64,000 bases of DNA from a bacterium 210820-DFI.6.37 (GCA_020558355.1 JAJCKG010000001.1:1-64000), one strand, 5' to 3'; positions 16,657-26,279 are shown, counted from the first letter of the stretch. Notes: generated from the letters alone by a model not told the origin. Translations and numbers: made by a program.

Positions 16657-16920
16657 ATGAAAGCGGTAATTACAGTAATCGGAAAAGATATGGTAGGTAT
16701 CCTGGCAAAAGTCAGCGGCACCTGCGCGGAAGTAAACGCCAATGTAGTAGAAGTAACTCAGTCCATCCTGGAGGATTATTTCGCAATGATCATGCTCATC
16801 GATATCGAAAAGATGTCCTGTGATCTGGAAGCGTTAAAAAAAGCCCTGGATGAAGCCCTTCCAAGCATGCAGATTCATGTCATGCACGAAGATATCTTCA
16901 ATTCCATGCACCGTATTTAA
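16657..16920 (+). CDS. ACT domain protein (UPF0237)
   Basis: An 87-residue single ACT domain: [20 protein letters not shown], then [24 protein letters not shown]. Such proteins bind amino acids and resemble GcvR. A TTAGGAGG site precedes the ATG. In many Firmicutes this gene stands directly before the UPF0210 gene, as here (47 bp), which suggests a regulatory partner for that protein. Confidence 0.9.
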   Translation: MKAVITVIGKDMVGILAKVSGTCAEVNANVVEVTQSILEDYFAMIMLIDIEKMSCDLEALKKALDEALPSMQIHVMHEDIFNSMHRI

Positions 16921-16967
16921 TTCCGGCAAAAGTACACAAAATCGAACGTTATTGGAGGAATAAAGCT

Positions 16968-18326
16968 TTGATCAATATGAACGACATCATGGAAACCATC
17001 ACCATGATACAGGAAGAAAATTTAGACATACGCACGATTACCATGGGAATTTCCCTTCTGGACTGCTGCGACAGCGATATTGACCGCTCCTGCCAGAAGG
17101 TCTACGATAAAATCTGCGGATACGCGGGAAATCTGGTGAAGACCGGAGAAGATATCGAAAAGAAATACGGAATCCCCATCGTCAACAAACGGATTTCCGT
17201 TACCCCCATCGCCATGCTCGTAGGAGCTTCCGGCGGCGACCCTGTAAAATACGCGCTGACGCTGGATCGCGCCGCAAAGACGGTAGGCGTCAACTTTATC
17301 GGCGGCTATTCCGCTCTGGTACAAAAGGGCTTTTCTCCGGGAGATAAAGCGCTGATCGAATCCATCCCCCGGGCCCTGGCAGAAACCGATTTTGTCTGCT
17401 CTTCTGTCAACGTAGGCTCCACAAAAACCGGCATCAATATGGACGCGGTAAAACTGATGGGCGAAGCGGTAAGAGAAGCGGCTGAACGGACAAAGGACAG
17501 ACAGTGTATCGGCGCCGCCAAGCTGGTGGTATTCTGCAACGCTCCGGAGGACAACCCGTTTATGGCGGGAGCGTTTCATGGACCGGGAGAACCGGACTGT
17601 GTCATTAACGTTGGAGTTTCCGGACCAGGGGTTGTCCGCTCCGCTCTTTCCAAGATGCCTGAAGACGCGGATCTTACAGAAATCGCGGATAAAATCAAGA
17701 AAACCGCGTTTAAGATCACCCGGGTAGGCCAGCTGGTAGGCACCGAGGCTTCTCAGCGTCTGGGCGTACCGTTTGGAATCATCGATCTTTCCCTGGCGCC
17801 TACCCCCGCGGTTGGCGACTCGGTTGCTCATATTCTGGAAGAGATCGGCCTGGAGCAATGCGGAGCGCACGGGACTACAGCCGCCCTCGCCATGCTCAAT
17901 GACGCTGTAAAGAAAGGCGGAGTTATGGCGTCTTCCAATGTTGGAGGATTGTCCGGAGCGTTCATCCCGGTCAGTGAAGACGCTGGGATGATTGACGCGG
18001 CCAGAAACAGCGTCCTTTCCATTGAAAAACTGGAGGCCATGACTGCTGTATGTTCCGTAGGACTTGATATGATCATCATTCCCGGGGATACTCCGGCAGA
18101 AGTGATCTCTGCCATAATTGCCGATGAGGCTGCCATTGGAATGGTCAATTCCAAAACAACAGCAGTACGGGTAATCCCTGCTGTGGGCCTTGCGGAAGGA
18201 GAAGAACTGGATTTTGGAGGGCTTCTTGGAAACGGACCTGTCATGAAACTGAACAAAAAGTCCCCTGCGAAAATGATCAACCGCGGCGGCAGAATCCCCG
18301 CTCCGCTGCAGAGTCTGAAGAACTAA
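16968..18326 (+). CDS. UPF0210 / PFL family protein (DUF711)
   Basis: A 452-residue protein of the DUF711/UPF0210 family ([69 protein letters not shown]). The fold resembles glycyl radical enzymes but no glycyl loop is obvious; function is not established. I take the TTG at 16968 because GGAGGAA lies eight bases before it; the ATG at 16977 is too far. It forms a run with the ACT gene upstream and the PLP enzyme 17 bp downstream. Confidence 0.88.
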   Translation: MINMNDIMETITMIQEENLDIRTITMGISLLDCCDSDIDRSCQKVYDKICGYAGNLVKTGEDIEKKYGIPIVNKRISVTPIAMLVGASGGDPVKYALTLDRAAKTVGVNFIGGYSALVQKGFSPGDKALIESIPRALAETDFVCSSVNVGSTKTGINMDAVKLMGEAVREAAERTKDRQCIGAAKLVVFCNAPEDNPFMAGAFHGPGEPDCVINVGVSGPGVVRSALSKMPEDADLTEIADKIKKTAFKITRVGQLVGTEASQRLGVPFGIIDLSLAPTPAVGDSVAHILEEIGLEQCGAHGTTAALAMLNDAVKKGGVMASSNVGGLSGAFIPVSEDAGMIDAARNSVLSIEKLEAMTAVCSVGLDMIIIPGDTPAEVISAIIADEAAIGMVNSKTTAVRVIPAVGLAEGEELDFGGLLGNGPVMKLNKKSPAKMINRGGRIPAPLQSLKN

Positions 18327-18343
18327 AAAGAGGTGTTGCGATT

Positions 18344-19372
18344 ATGTCACTTGGATGTAAGAAAGTTCCTTTTTTAAATCTTCCCACACCAATCGAATAT
18401 CTTCCGAATATCTCCCGGGAGCTGGGAATTAATCTTTATATGAAACGGGATGATCTGACTGGTCTTGGAATGGGCGGAAACAAACTGAGAAAGCTTGAAT
18501 ACTTTTTATATGACGCTCAGCAGCATGGCGCTGACAGGCTGCTGACTGTAGGCGGCGCTCAGACCAACCACGGAAGACTGACCGCCGCTGTAGCCGCGAA
18601 GTACGGAATGAAATGCTCTATTGTCGCGGCAGATGATTATCCGGGGGAGGTTTCCGCCAATATCCTGCTGGATCGGATCATGGGCGCGGAAGTCATCCTG
18701 AAGGGAAAAGACCCGAATCGTTCAGAGGATGAGCAGATACATGAAACGGCTATGGCAGTTAAAGAGCGGTATGAATCGCAAGGTGAAACCGTCTACTATA
18801 TCCCCATGGGTGGTTCTAATGAACTGGGGGTCCTGGGCTATTACGACTGCGCTCAGGAATTGACGATCCAGGCGGCTGAGCTTGGCATTTCCGACAGCCG
18901 GGTCATTACAGCTGTTGGCAGCATGGGGACTTATATGGGACTCTTCTGTGGCCTGAAGGATATTGAGTCGCCCCTTTCTCTGTCCGGCGTACTAATTATG
19001 CCCTATGAGGAAAGCGTCCGGGCTTACGCAAAGACCTACTTTGACAAGGTGAAAAAGCAGTACGCGCTTGAATTTGACGCGGATAAATCGGATTTTCACA
19101 TTGATGAAGATTACGTTTACGGCGATTACAACAACCCTGTAATGGAGGTACGGCAGGCCATTTATAATATGGCGAGAAAAGAAGCCATTCTTCTGGACCC
19201 CTGCTATACCGGAAAGGCCTTCAACGGCATCTGTCAGATGGTCCGGGACCGGAAAATCCAGCAGGGTGAAACCATCATCATGGTCCATACCGGCGGACAG
19301 CCGGGACTCAACACCCCGCATCACCGGGAGGAATTCGAAAGAGAACTGATGGATGGCATTAAAATTTTATAG
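18344..19372 (+). CDS. dcyD: D-cysteine desulfhydrase / ACC deaminase-family PLP enzyme
   Basis: A 342-residue fold-type II PLP enzyme: LYMKRDDLTGLGMGGNKLRKLEY with the Schiff-base lysine, TVGGAQTNHGR, GSNELGVLGYYDCAQEL, and LDPCYTGKAFNG with MVHTGG near the end. The family includes D-cysteine desulfhydrase (releasing pyruvate, sulfide and ammonia) and ACC deaminase; residues alone do not fix the substrate. It ends the three-gene run and is followed by a strong terminator. Confidence 0.82.
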   Translation: MSLGCKKVPFLNLPTPIEYLPNISRELGINLYMKRDDLTGLGMGGNKLRKLEYFLYDAQQHGADRLLTVGGAQTNHGRLTAAVAAKYGMKCSIVAADDYPGEVSANILLDRIMGAEVILKGKDPNRSEDEQIHETAMAVKERYESQGETVYYIPMGGSNELGVLGYYDCAQELTIQAAELGISDSRVITAVGSMGTYMGLFCGLKDIESPLSLSGVLIMPYEESVRAYAKTYFDKVKKQYALEFDADKSDFHIDEDYVYGDYNNPVMEVRQAIYNMARKEAILLDPCYTGKAFNGICQMVRDRKIQQGETIIMVHTGGQPGLNTPHHREEFERELMDGIKIL

Positions 19373-19376
19373 AAAC

Positions 19377-19416
19377 AAGGCCTCTGCGCATTACAGTTAC
19401 GCAGAGGCCTTTCTTG
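19377..19416 (+). terminator. Intrinsic terminator after the PLP enzyme gene
   Basis: AAGGCCTCTGCG and CGCAGAGGCCTTT form a 12-bp GC-rich stem with an 11-base loop, followed by TTCTTG. It also lies ahead of the convergent mntP end and may act for both. Confidence 0.88.
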
Positions 19417-19452
19417 TCACTTTTGTATTTGGAAGGGACATTGGAATACGTC

Positions 19453-20016
19453 TTATCCCAGAAAACCCAAATGCTCCAGCAGAATCTTCACCCCCATGAG
19501 GATCAGCACGATTCCGCCGAAAAATTCAGCTTTTGCCTTATACCGCATTCCAAATACATTTCCGATCTTCAAACCTATGGCGGACAGAATAAATGTCGTT
19601 GCCCCGATAAAAGACACGGCCGGAGCGATTTCTACCCTTAAAAAGGCAAAGGTGATTCCGACAGCCAGAGCGTCAATGCTGGTGGCGACAGCAAGCGGAA
19701 GCATCGTCTTAACACCGAAAGAGTCATTCAGCTCTTCTTCTTCCCCGCCTCTTGCTTCCCGGATCATATTCAATCCGATCAGAGCCAGCAGCACAAAAGC
19801 AATCCAGTGATCCACGCTGGTAATCAGTGACTGAAACTGTTTTCCCAGAAAGTACCCGGCAGTGGGCATAATAGCCTGGAATCCTCCAAAGTACAACCCG
19901 ATAATAATCACATGCTTTGGTTTGATTTTCCGCACCGAAAGTCCCTTGCAGATGGACACAGCCAACGCGTCCATTGACAGTCCTACCGCAATAATAAATA
20001 ATTCCCACAAACTCAT
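19453..20016 (-). CDS. mntP: Manganese efflux pump MntP
   Basis: 187 residues from the ATG at 20016; the frame extends further upstream but into the riboswitch. Six transmembrane helices with the two internal repeats of Mnt[19 protein letters not shown] near the start and [17 protein letters not shown] in the second half, carrying the Asp residues needed for Mn export. It exports Mn(II) from the cytoplasm. The yybP-ykoY riboswitch in its leader gives it manganese control, which agrees with the assignment. Confidence 0.93.
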   Translation of the reverse strand: MSLWELFIIAVGLSMDALAVSICKGLSVRKIKPKHVIIIGLYFGGFQAIMPTAGYFLGKQFQSLITSVDHWIAFVLLALIGLNMIREARGGEEEELNDSFGVKTMLPLAVATSIDALAVGITFAFLRVEIAPAVSFIGATTFILSAIGLKIGNVFGMRYKAKAEFFGGIVLILMGVKILLEHLGFLG

Positions 20017-20051
20017 AACTATGTAATTCTCCTTTGTTCGTCCGCGCCGGG

Positions 20052-20180
20052 CAAATAAAAACGAGACTACCTGTATGCATAACACAGATAAGTCTCGTCA
20101 TTTAATACTAAGCCAGGAATTTCTTCCAGTATGTTGACTTGGTCACGCCCACGCGCTGACTACTCCCTTACTCTTCCATA
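20052..20180 (-). ncRNA. yybP-ykoY manganese riboswitch with terminator
   Basis: The minus strand upstream of mntP carries the conserved blocks of this class in order: GGGAGTAG, GCGTGACC, GTCAACATACTGG and CCTGGCTTAGT. An expression-platform hairpin follows, ACGAGACTTA and TAGTCTCGT with TTTTTATTTG. In this class Mn(II) binding stabilises the aptamer and turns on Mn exporters such as mntP. Confidence 0.9.
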
Positions 20181-20228
20181 AGTTTAAAGGAAAGTGATGG
20201 GATATGCAAGCCCCAATTTTAATTTTTT

Positions 20229-22190
20229 CTATTTCACCAGCTTATAATATTCCCTGGCTGTCAGGCCGTAAACCGCTACATAAATCACGATAAAAACCAG
20301 AATCGTTATTGCGGTGAAAAGCGCAAAGAGCCATACGTTTGGAAGCTGCAGCGCAAGGAGCAGCTTGCTCATCATATTAAAGGCCGCGGCTACATGGATT
20401 ACCGCTACAGCAAGGGGCAGGAAAAAGACCAGCAGGATCTGACTGCGAATAGACTGTTTCACCTCAGCAAGGCTCATCCCCACCTTCTGCATAATCTGAT
20501 AGCGCTCGCGGTCTTCATAGCCTTCCGTGATCTGCTTGTAATAAATAATCAGAACCGTTGCCATCAGGAAGAGCAATCCCAAAAAGATCCCTACAAACAG
20601 CAGGCCTCCATAGATCGATTGAAAATCTGCCAGGGCGTCCTGATAGTCATCGCATCTCGCGCCTTCCGGAAGGTTAAAATCCCCCTCTGCCGCGGTTACC
20701 TTGTCCCAGTCCGCTTCATTGATATTGACACCGATATAGTATCCGGCGGAAATCAGATTTTCTCCGATGCCCTTGCTGATTTCCTCCTGCACCTGACGAT
20801 CGGCTACCACAATATAGCAGGATGACGCTATGGAACCCATTTCCGGAGCCCCTGTAAAGTCCGAATCTTGATCCTTCACCTTGAAAGTCAGACCGGCGAT
20901 CTTCAGCTCATCAGAGTCCAGCTCTAAATCTCCTCCCACCAGCACTTCATCTTTGGCAAGAGGGCCGTACTCTGACGCTTCCGAACTTTCCGCCAGTGGA
21001 ATAAACTGCATTTCTACCACTTCTGTGTCCAGAGAAAAATTAGAAGACGGAATCAGCTCCCCATTCTCAAAGGTACCGGCAGTGGATGTATACGTGTAAT
21101 CCCGCGTCGATTGAATCCGCACATCATGCGCTTCCAGGGCTTCCCGCACCTGTTGTTTCAGTTCCTGCCGCTCCTGTGTCTCCTGCTGGGCCGCTTCGCT
21201 CCAGTCGATCCGGATATGATCCGGCAGATTTCGTCCTACTACATCGGTCAGGCCAGCCTGAAGCGATACTGTGGTAGAAACGGTCACCAGTACCATGGCG
21301 CTGAGAACGCATATACTGGCCAGGCCTGCCGCGTTGCGTTTCATACGGTAGAGCATACCGGATACGGCCGTAAAGTGCTTCGTCTTATAATAAAATTTCT
21401 TATTTTTCCGCAGCATTTTCAGAATCGCAATGCTTCCTGTAATGAATAGCAGATAGGTCCCCGCAATTACCAGCAATACCGCGATAAAGAAGACCGTTAA
21501 GGCTTCCAGTGGAGATTTAACGGAAAGCGCGATATAATAACCGATCCCCATCATAATCAGTCCCAGCAAGGTAAGAATCCACTTTGTTTTTGGCTCCTTC
21601 TCCCCCTGACGGCTTCCGGCCATCAGCTGCATTGGATTCGAAAGTCTGATCCTTCCCAGATTGCAAAGCAGTACAATACCGAAAATCACGCCAAAGACCA
21701 GAAGGCTCATTGCCAGAGCGCCCGCGGAGAAGGAATATTCCATCGGAAGCTCTACATCCATAAGCTTTATAAGGGCCAGAAACACAAGCTTTCCCAGAAT
21801 AACGCCGCTTACAATCCCTGCCACAAAAGAAATGACGGAAGTAATCAGTGTTTCCAGAAAAAACATTTTTCCCACATGCCGTTTTGCCATTCCCAGAATG
21901 TTGTACAGAGCCAGTTCTTTTTTCCTTTGTTTGATCAAAAAGGAATTTGTATAGAACAGGAAGATCGCCGAGAAAAAGCCTATGATCCACGCGCCAAAGG
22001 CCAGCAGGCTTTTCAGCGTCACCCCGCCCAGCATCTTGGTCACATCCGGATTGTTTACGATAGCCATCATAATGTAAAAAAGCATGATACATATGACACA
22101 GGTTATCATATAGGGAATGTATCCTCTGGCATTCTTTTTAATGTTGCTTATAGCCAGGCTTCCATAAAAAGACTTATTCACGTCTTCCAC
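20229..22190 (-). CDS. BceB-type FtsX-domain ABC permease
   Basis: 653 residues. Ten predicted membrane segments, the first near 26-46, with a large extracytoplasmic domain of about 200 residues between segments 7 and 8 (about 310-520), as in BceB/YxdM permeases. These act with a BceA-type ATPase against peptide antibiotics and also signal to a partner histidine kinase. The start overlaps the ATPase gene by 17 bp. BceA, BceB, kinase and regulator are all present in this block. Confidence 0.9.
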   Translation of the reverse strand: MEDVNKSFYGSLAISNIKKNARGYIPYMITCVICIMLFYIMMAIVNNPDVTKMLGGVTLKSLLAFGAWIIGFFSAIFLFYTNSFLIKQRKKELALYNILGMAKRHVGKMFFLETLITSVISFVAGIVSGVILGKLVFLALIKLMDVELPMEYSFSAGALAMSLLVFGVIFGIVLLCNLGRIRLSNPMQLMAGSRQGEKEPKTKWILTLLGLIMMGIGYYIALSVKSPLEALTVFFIAVLLVIAGTYLLFITGSIAILKMLRKNKKFYYKTKHFTAVSGMLYRMKRNAAGLASICVLSAMVLVTVSTTVSLQAGLTDVVGRNLPDHIRIDWSEAAQQETQERQELKQQVREALEAHDVRIQSTRDYTYTSTAGTFENGELIPSSNFSLDTEVVEMQFIPLAESSEASEYGPLAKDEVLVGGDLELDSDELKIAGLTFKVKDQDSDFTGAPEMGSIASSCYIVVADRQVQEEISKGIGENLISAGYYIGVNINEADWDKVTAAEGDFNLPEGARCDDYQDALADFQSIYGGLLFVGIFLGLLFLMATVLIIYYKQITEGYEDRERYQIMQKVGMSLAEVKQSIRSQILLVFFLPLAVAVIHVAAAFNMMSKLLLALQLPNVWLFALFTAITILVFIVIYVAVYGLTAREYYKLVK

Positions 22191-22941
22191 CTCCTGTAGA
22201 AAGGGCTGTCAAAGCATTGGATATCTTCTGATACATCTGGCTGTTGCTCATATCCCCTCTGTAGATCTGATGGAACACCTGTCCGTCTTTGATAAACAGG
22301 ACGCGCCCTGCCTTACTCGCCGCCTGGACACTGTGGGTCACCATAAGAATCGTCTGCCCCTCACCGTTGACCCTGGAAAACAGATCCAGCAGCTGTTCTG
22401 ACGCCTTGGAGTCCAACGCTCCAGTCGGTTCATCGGCCAGAATCAGCTTGGGTCTGGTTATAAGCGCTCTTGCCACAGCGACTCTCTGCTTTTGCCCTCC
22501 GGAAATTTCATAGGGATATTTTTTCAAAATCCCCTGTATCCCCAGTTTCTCCGCCACAGGGCGTATTCTGGCCTCCATGTCTTTGTGTGGAACCCTTGCC
22601 AGCACCAGCGGCAGATAAATATTATCCTCCGCGGAAAATGTATCCAGCAAATTAAAATCCTGAAATACAAAGCCCAGATTGTTTCTCCTGAATTCCGCAA
22701 TATCCTTTTCCTTTATGGAAACGATACTCTTTCCTTCCAGCAGAACTTCCCCCTTGGTGGGCTTATCCAGCGCTGCCAGAATGTTGAGAAGCGTAGTCTT
22801 CCCCGATCCGGATTCTCCCATAATAGAGATATATTCCCCCTGATCTACAGTAAAGCTTACATTCTTCAGCGCCCGGACCTTCTGTCCTCCAAACCTGGTC
22901 ATATAGACCTTTTCAATATTTTTTACATCAAGTAAAGGCAT
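22174..22941 (-). CDS. BceA-type ABC transporter ATPase
   Basis: 255 residues. Walker A GESGSGKT (42-49), Q-loop near 94, signature SGGQ (147-150), Walker B LILADEP (167-172), and the H-loop THS. It belongs to the MacB/LolD-like group that powers FtsX-type permeases; it drives the permease encoded directly downstream. A terminator-like hairpin and direct repeats lie between the kinase gene and this one, so it may have its own regulated promoter. Confidence 0.92.
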   Translation of the reverse strand: MPLLDVKNIEKVYMTRFGGQKVRALKNVSFTVDQGEYISIMGESGSGKTTLLNILAALDKPTKGEVLLEGKSIVSIKEKDIAEFRRNNLGFVFQDFNLLDTFSAEDNIYLPLVLARVPHKDMEARIRPVAEKLGIQGILKKYPYEISGGQKQRVAVARALITRPKLILADEPTGALDSKASEQLLDLFSRVNGEGQTILMVTHSVQAASKAGRVLFIKDGQVFHQIYRGDMSNSQMYQKISNALTALSTGGGRRE

Positions 22942-22959
22942 TTTCTTTCTTCTCCTTTC

Positions 22960-23045
22960 CCTCTCTTAATTACACCCTAAGTATAAAAAAAAGGCAAATT
23001 TTCTGCCATAGCTTTGACTTACATTTGCCCTTTTAAACTTACATT
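22960..23045 (-). promoter_or_regulatory. Kinase-transporter intergenic region: terminator and direct repeats
   Basis: On the minus strand AGGGCAAAT pairs with ATTTGCCT before a run of eight T (terminator of the kinase gene). AATGTAAGT occurs twice (23045-23037 and 23025-23017), exactly 20 bp apart, on one face of the helix, which suits an OmpR-type response regulator acting on the transporter genes. The first copy overlaps the kinase stop codon. Confidence 0.45.
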
Positions 23046-24037
23046 ATTGAAAGGTTCTCCCGGAAAAGCCCCAGTGTCACCGTTGTTCCCTTTCCTTCCT
23101 CAGAATCAACGCTGATACTGTGGGAAAGCTTGTCCATAATCGTCTTGCACAGATACAGTCCCTGGCCTGTAGATTTGCTGAACTTTCTTCCATTCTCACC
23201 GGTAAAGCCTTTTTCAAAGACCCTTGGAAGGTCCTGAGCCTGTATTCCAATACCGGTGTCGGAAATACGCAGCAGCCCTTCCTCCATCCGTATGGTAATC
23301 TTGCCGCCCTCTGGCGTATATTTTAGAGCATTGGAAAGGATCTGTCCTAAAACGATGTAGAGCCACTTTTCGTCCGTGATCACCCTGCTGCCGCTTTCCT
23401 GAAAATCCACTGCGATCTTTTTTCGTATAAAAAGGCTTGCGTATTTTTTTATAGTCCGCCGGATCAGCGCGTCGATATCAATTTCATCAAAGACCAGATC
23501 GGAGGATACATCCCGAATCCTGATATAGGACATGGCTGTGTCTACATACTGTTCTACTTCAAACAGCTCCGCCGCGAGTTCCTTATCATCTTCTCCCGCC
23601 CAGGCGCCTTTGTTCTGCAGGATCAGCCCCATAGCTGAAATGGGGGTTTTGATCTGATGCGCCCACAGGGTAAAATAGTCCACCAGATCTCTTTTTTCAA
23701 TATACGCTCTCGTTTCGTTTTCCCGTTTCTGCTGGTGCAGCTCTCTGAGAAGCTCCATATAGTCCTCGTCGATCACACCTCTGGGTTCCGGAAGATGATC
23801 GATCTGGGCGTCGATGGCACAGATCATTTTCCGCAGCTCCCGGTGATGCCTTTGAAAATGGTAAAAGTCGTATCCCGCAACAGCGGCTGCCGCGATCAGA
23901 CACAGCAGCGCCGCGTACAGAACCGCTTCCAAAGGAATATCGCTCAGAAAAAATACCAGCGTAAAAATGCCTGTACAGACTACAAACAGAAGCAACGCTT
24001 TTTTATGAAATTTTAAATATTCACCGATCTGTCTCAT
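23039..24037 (-). CDS. BceS-type intramembrane-sensing histidine kinase
   Basis: 332 residues. Two transmembrane helices (about 14-31 and 37-55) with almost no loop between them, so there is no extracellular sensor domain; kinases of this type sense through the BceAB transporter. The phosphorylation site is His127 in LWAHQIKTP. The ATPase domain has NALKYTPEGG, DTGIGI and GQGLYLCK. The start overlaps the regulator gene stop by four bases. Confidence 0.92.
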   Translation of the reverse strand: MRQIGEYLKFHKKALLLFVVCTGIFTLVFFLSDIPLEAVLYAALLCLIAAAAVAGYDFYHFQRHHRELRKMICAIDAQIDHLPEPRGVIDEDYMELLRELHQQKRENETRAYIEKRDLVDYFTLWAHQIKTPISAMGLILQNKGAWAGEDDKELAAELFEVEQYVDTAMSYIRIRDVSSDLVFDEIDIDALIRRTIKKYASLFIRKKIAVDFQESGSRVITDEKWLYIVLGQILSNALKYTPEGGKITIRMEEGLLRISDTGIGIQAQDLPRVFEKGFTGENGRKFSKSTGQGLYLCKTIMDKLSHSISVDSEEGKGTTVTLGLFRENLSIM

Positions 24038-24708
24038 GCTTCCACCACATACCCGATTCCTTTCTTCGTTTTTATATAATCAGAAAGCCCCGCTTCATCC
24101 AGCTTTTTGCGCAATCTGGCCACATTGACAGTCAGAGTATTATCATCTACAAAGCTGTCATCCTCCCACAAAGCCCGCATAATTTCATCCCGGGAAACGA
24201 TCTCTCCCGCTCTGGACATGAGGATCTGCATGATCCTGTATTCGTTCTTTGTCAATTCGATCCGCTGCTTTTCAAAGGTAAGGGTCGCGTCGTTTAAATT
24301 AAGCACCGCGCCTCTGTGTTCGATCAGATTAGTTTTGTCTTTAAAAGCGTAGCTTCTTCTCAATATAGCCTGTACCTTTGCTGTAACCACATTCAGGTCA
24401 AAAGGCTTCGCGATAAAATCATCGCCTCCCATATTGAGCGCCATAACGATATTCAGATTGTCATCAGCGGAAGAGAGAAAAATAATCGGTACTTTGGAAA
24501 TTCTGCGAATCTCGCAGCACCAATGATGCCCGTTAAAATAAGGCAGACCGATATCCAAAAGCACCAGCTGCGGATCAAAGGCAATAAATTCCTCCAGTAT
24601 ATCCTGGAAATTATCGATAGCCCTCACTTCATACCCCCATTTGGACAGATGCCGCTTAAGAATATTGCAGATTGTTTGATCATCCTCTATAATCAGTATT
24701 TTATGCAT
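24034..24708 (-). CDS. BceR-type OmpR-family response regulator
   Basis: 224 residues. A receiver domain with the acidic pair EDD at 8-10, phosphoryl acceptor Asp52 (LLDIGLPYFNG) and Lys in AKPFD, followed by an OmpR/PhoB winged helix (TKNEYRIMQILMSRAGEIVSRDEI, then NVARLRKKLDEAGL). It would control the transporter genes downstream. The upstream region has 79-bp tandem repeats and a cluster of GTTAAC sites. Confidence 0.93.
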   Translation of the reverse strand: MHKILIIEDDQTICNILKRHLSKWGYEVRAIDNFQDILEEFIAFDPQLVLLDIGLPYFNGHHWCCEIRRISKVPIIFLSSADDNLNIVMALNMGGDDFIAKPFDLNVVTAKVQAILRRSYAFKDKTNLIEHRGAVLNLNDATLTFEKQRIELTKNEYRIMQILMSRAGEIVSRDEIMRALWEDDSFVDDNTLTVNVARLRKKLDEAGLSDYIKTKKGIGYVVEA

Positions 24709-24740
24709 GCTCCTCTCCCCTGTTTTCTTCGTTTACTATA

Positions 24741-24911
24741 CCGCGCTCATTCTGCCGCGCAGGCTACAACGCGGCCCAATTCAATGAGCGCCTCCTTTCA
24801 GCAACGCCGTATCAATTGCCCGCGCTCATTATACTGCGCAAGCCACGACGCAGCGCAATTCAATGAGCGCCTCCTTTCGGCAACGCCGTATCAATCTCCC
24901 GCGCTCATTAT
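24741..24911. repeat. 79-bp tandem repeats upstream of the regulator gene
   Basis: Two full units (24741-24819, 24820-24898) and the start of a third (from 24899), each opening CCGCGCTCATT. Each unit also holds CAATGAGCGC, the inverted copy, so it can fold. Read on the minus strand, each unit carries AAAGGAGG; GTATAATGAGCGC occurs in the copies starting at 24820 and 24899. They lie directly before the regulator gene. Confidence 0.8.
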
Positions 24912-25290
24912 ACCACAGCCCTGCGGCCCTTTTGGAAAATGTCAGAGAAATTTAAGAAATAGGACTGTTCCTCTGATTAATTAAAATTATCATAAAACGA
25001 AACAAGCAAATCATAATTTGATAATCATATAATCATTTTCTGATTTTACGTCAGGTGTTAACACGCAGACAATTTAATAGGGGGGTTAACATAAAGATCA
25101 GGCGCGCAGGCCACAAAATCCCTTAATTCCGATCCTGCAAGGCCTTTCCCGCAAAATCAGACGCTGAACGCCTTGAAAAAATGTTAACAGCCCGCCAAAA
25201 TAAAGGACCTGTTAACAAAACGGTTCCTTTCCTGGCTGAACCCCCTGTTAACGCTGCCTGTAGTTTCCCTGGGAATCTCACTGCTGGGGA
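24912..25290. promoter_or_regulatory. Gene-free region with five GTTAAC sites
   Basis: GTTAAC occurs at 25057, 25085, 25183, 25211 and 25247, five times in about 200 bp. The first is within the longer palindrome GTGTTAACAC. Spacings are 28, 98, 28 and 36 bp. I see no ORF with a ribosome site and no known RNA here. A binding site cluster is possible. Confidence 0.4.
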
Positions 25291-25292
25291 TG

Positions 25293-25352
25293 TAAAAAAA
25301 AAAGAGACAGAGCGCGTTGGATTATCCCAATACGCCCCGCCTCTTTCTCAAG
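25293..25352 (-). terminator. Terminator of the cotJ operon
   Basis: On the minus strand AGAGGCGGGGCGT and GCGCTCTGTCTCT form an imperfect stem around ATTGGGATAATCCAAC (itself a small hairpin), followed by ten T. It lies 14 bp after the cotJC stop. Confidence 0.75.
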
Positions 25353-25365
25353 GGCTCTTTTGATT

Positions 25366-25779
25366 TTATCGATCAAACTCCGGGTTGATGGCATAGAAAT
25401 TTCTGCAGTCCAGATTGTCCTGTACTACTCTCAGCGCTTCTCCAAACCGCTGAAAATGCACAACTTCCCGTTCCCTCAGATAACGGATCGGATCGATGAC
25501 ATCCGGATCATCCACCATTCTCAGGATATTGTCATATGTTGTCCGCGCCTTTTGTTCCGCAGCCATATCTTCGACTAGATCTGTAATGGCGTCGCCTTTA
25601 GACGCAAAACAGAGGGCGTCGAAGGGGAATCCAGCAGCGGCCTGCGGATATACACCTGCCGTATGATCGACAAAGTACGTCTCAAAGCCGGCTTCTTTAA
25701 TCTGATCAATGGTCATATTCCGGGTCAGCTGATGGATAATTGTGCTGACCATTTCCAAATGGGCGAGTTCTTCTGTACC
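25366..25779 (-). pseudogene. cotJC: cotJC, 3' part (residues 63-198), cut by element
   Basis: The minus strand encodes TEELAHLEMVSTIIHQLTRN through DCRNFYAINPEFDR, the C-terminal two thirds of the CotJC manganese-catalase-like spore coat protein, including Glu and His ligands (EELAHLEM, EREVVHF). The reading frame continues a few codons into the element but has no coat-protein start. The first 62 residues are at 30147-30332. Joining at the TACC core gives LTDIG-TEELAHLE, exactly the family sequence, so the gene is split rather than decayed. Confidence 0.93.
25776..25779. other. attL core (TACC)
   Basis: Host sequence GAGTTCTTCTG on the left, element sequence TACAAGCGCGCCGC-like on the right. 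The core reads GGTA on the cotJC strand, spanning the Gly-Thr codons. The boundary is inferred from the restored protein frame. Confidence 0.75.
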
Positions 25780-26018
25780 TACAAGCGCGCCGCTATGCGG
25801 CACGATCTATGAATACATCGAAATCACTGAGTTTAAAGACTCGTTGATTAGCAATCCCACGAATACACAAACTAAAATCGGCTTGCCAAATTTGAATATC
25901 ACAGCTTCACAAAGAACTGAAGGAAACGCAGAAACAGGTCATGTCTAGAAACAACTGAATAAGGTTTCCAATTTCTAAGTATTCTGGGCATCTTAACGAT
26001 TTAACATTTATTATTAAA

Positions 26019-26279
26019 TTAAAACAGCCAAGCATTAATAAACATAATTATAACAAACCAACTTAGTCCATATACTATCATAAAAACAAAAATTTTTATA
26101 ACTGATGCTAAAGTCTTTTTTCGCAAAGATGTAATCAACTCATTTGCTTCTTTCTCATTAAAATGCTTTTTTATTTCTTTAGTATCTTTTAAATATGAAT
26201 ATATACACCCAATAAATATTATTAAAAAACCAGTATACCAAATCCAGCTATAATCGTAGCTAAATTTGATAAAAGCCAT
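26019..26279 (-). CDS. Small membrane protein of the element
   Basis: 86 residues with two hydrophobic segments (WIWYTGFLIIFIGCIYSYL near 12-30 and SVIKIFVFMIVYGLSWFVII near 60-80) around a charged loop (DTKEIKKHFNEKEANELI). No family recognised. Its ATG lies within the end of another small ORF read in a different frame, and no ribosome site is obvious, so translation would depend on coupling. AT content is clearly higher than in the flanking chromosome. Confidence 0.5.
   Translation of the reverse strand: MAFIKFSYDYSWIWYTGFLIIFIGCIYSYLKDTKEIKKHFNEKEANELITSLRKKTLASVIKIFVFMIVYGLSWFVIIMFINAWLF

Noticed and set aside
17022..17870. Long minus-strand frame opposite the UPF0210 gene
   Set aside because: No ribosome site, low-likelihood composition, and a well-supported gene lies on the other strand.
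25742..25948. Plus-strand 68-residue frame at the left end of the element as an independent gene
   Set aside because: Its start lies in cotJC antisense and it has no ribosome site; it matters only as the possible recombinase tail in the circle.
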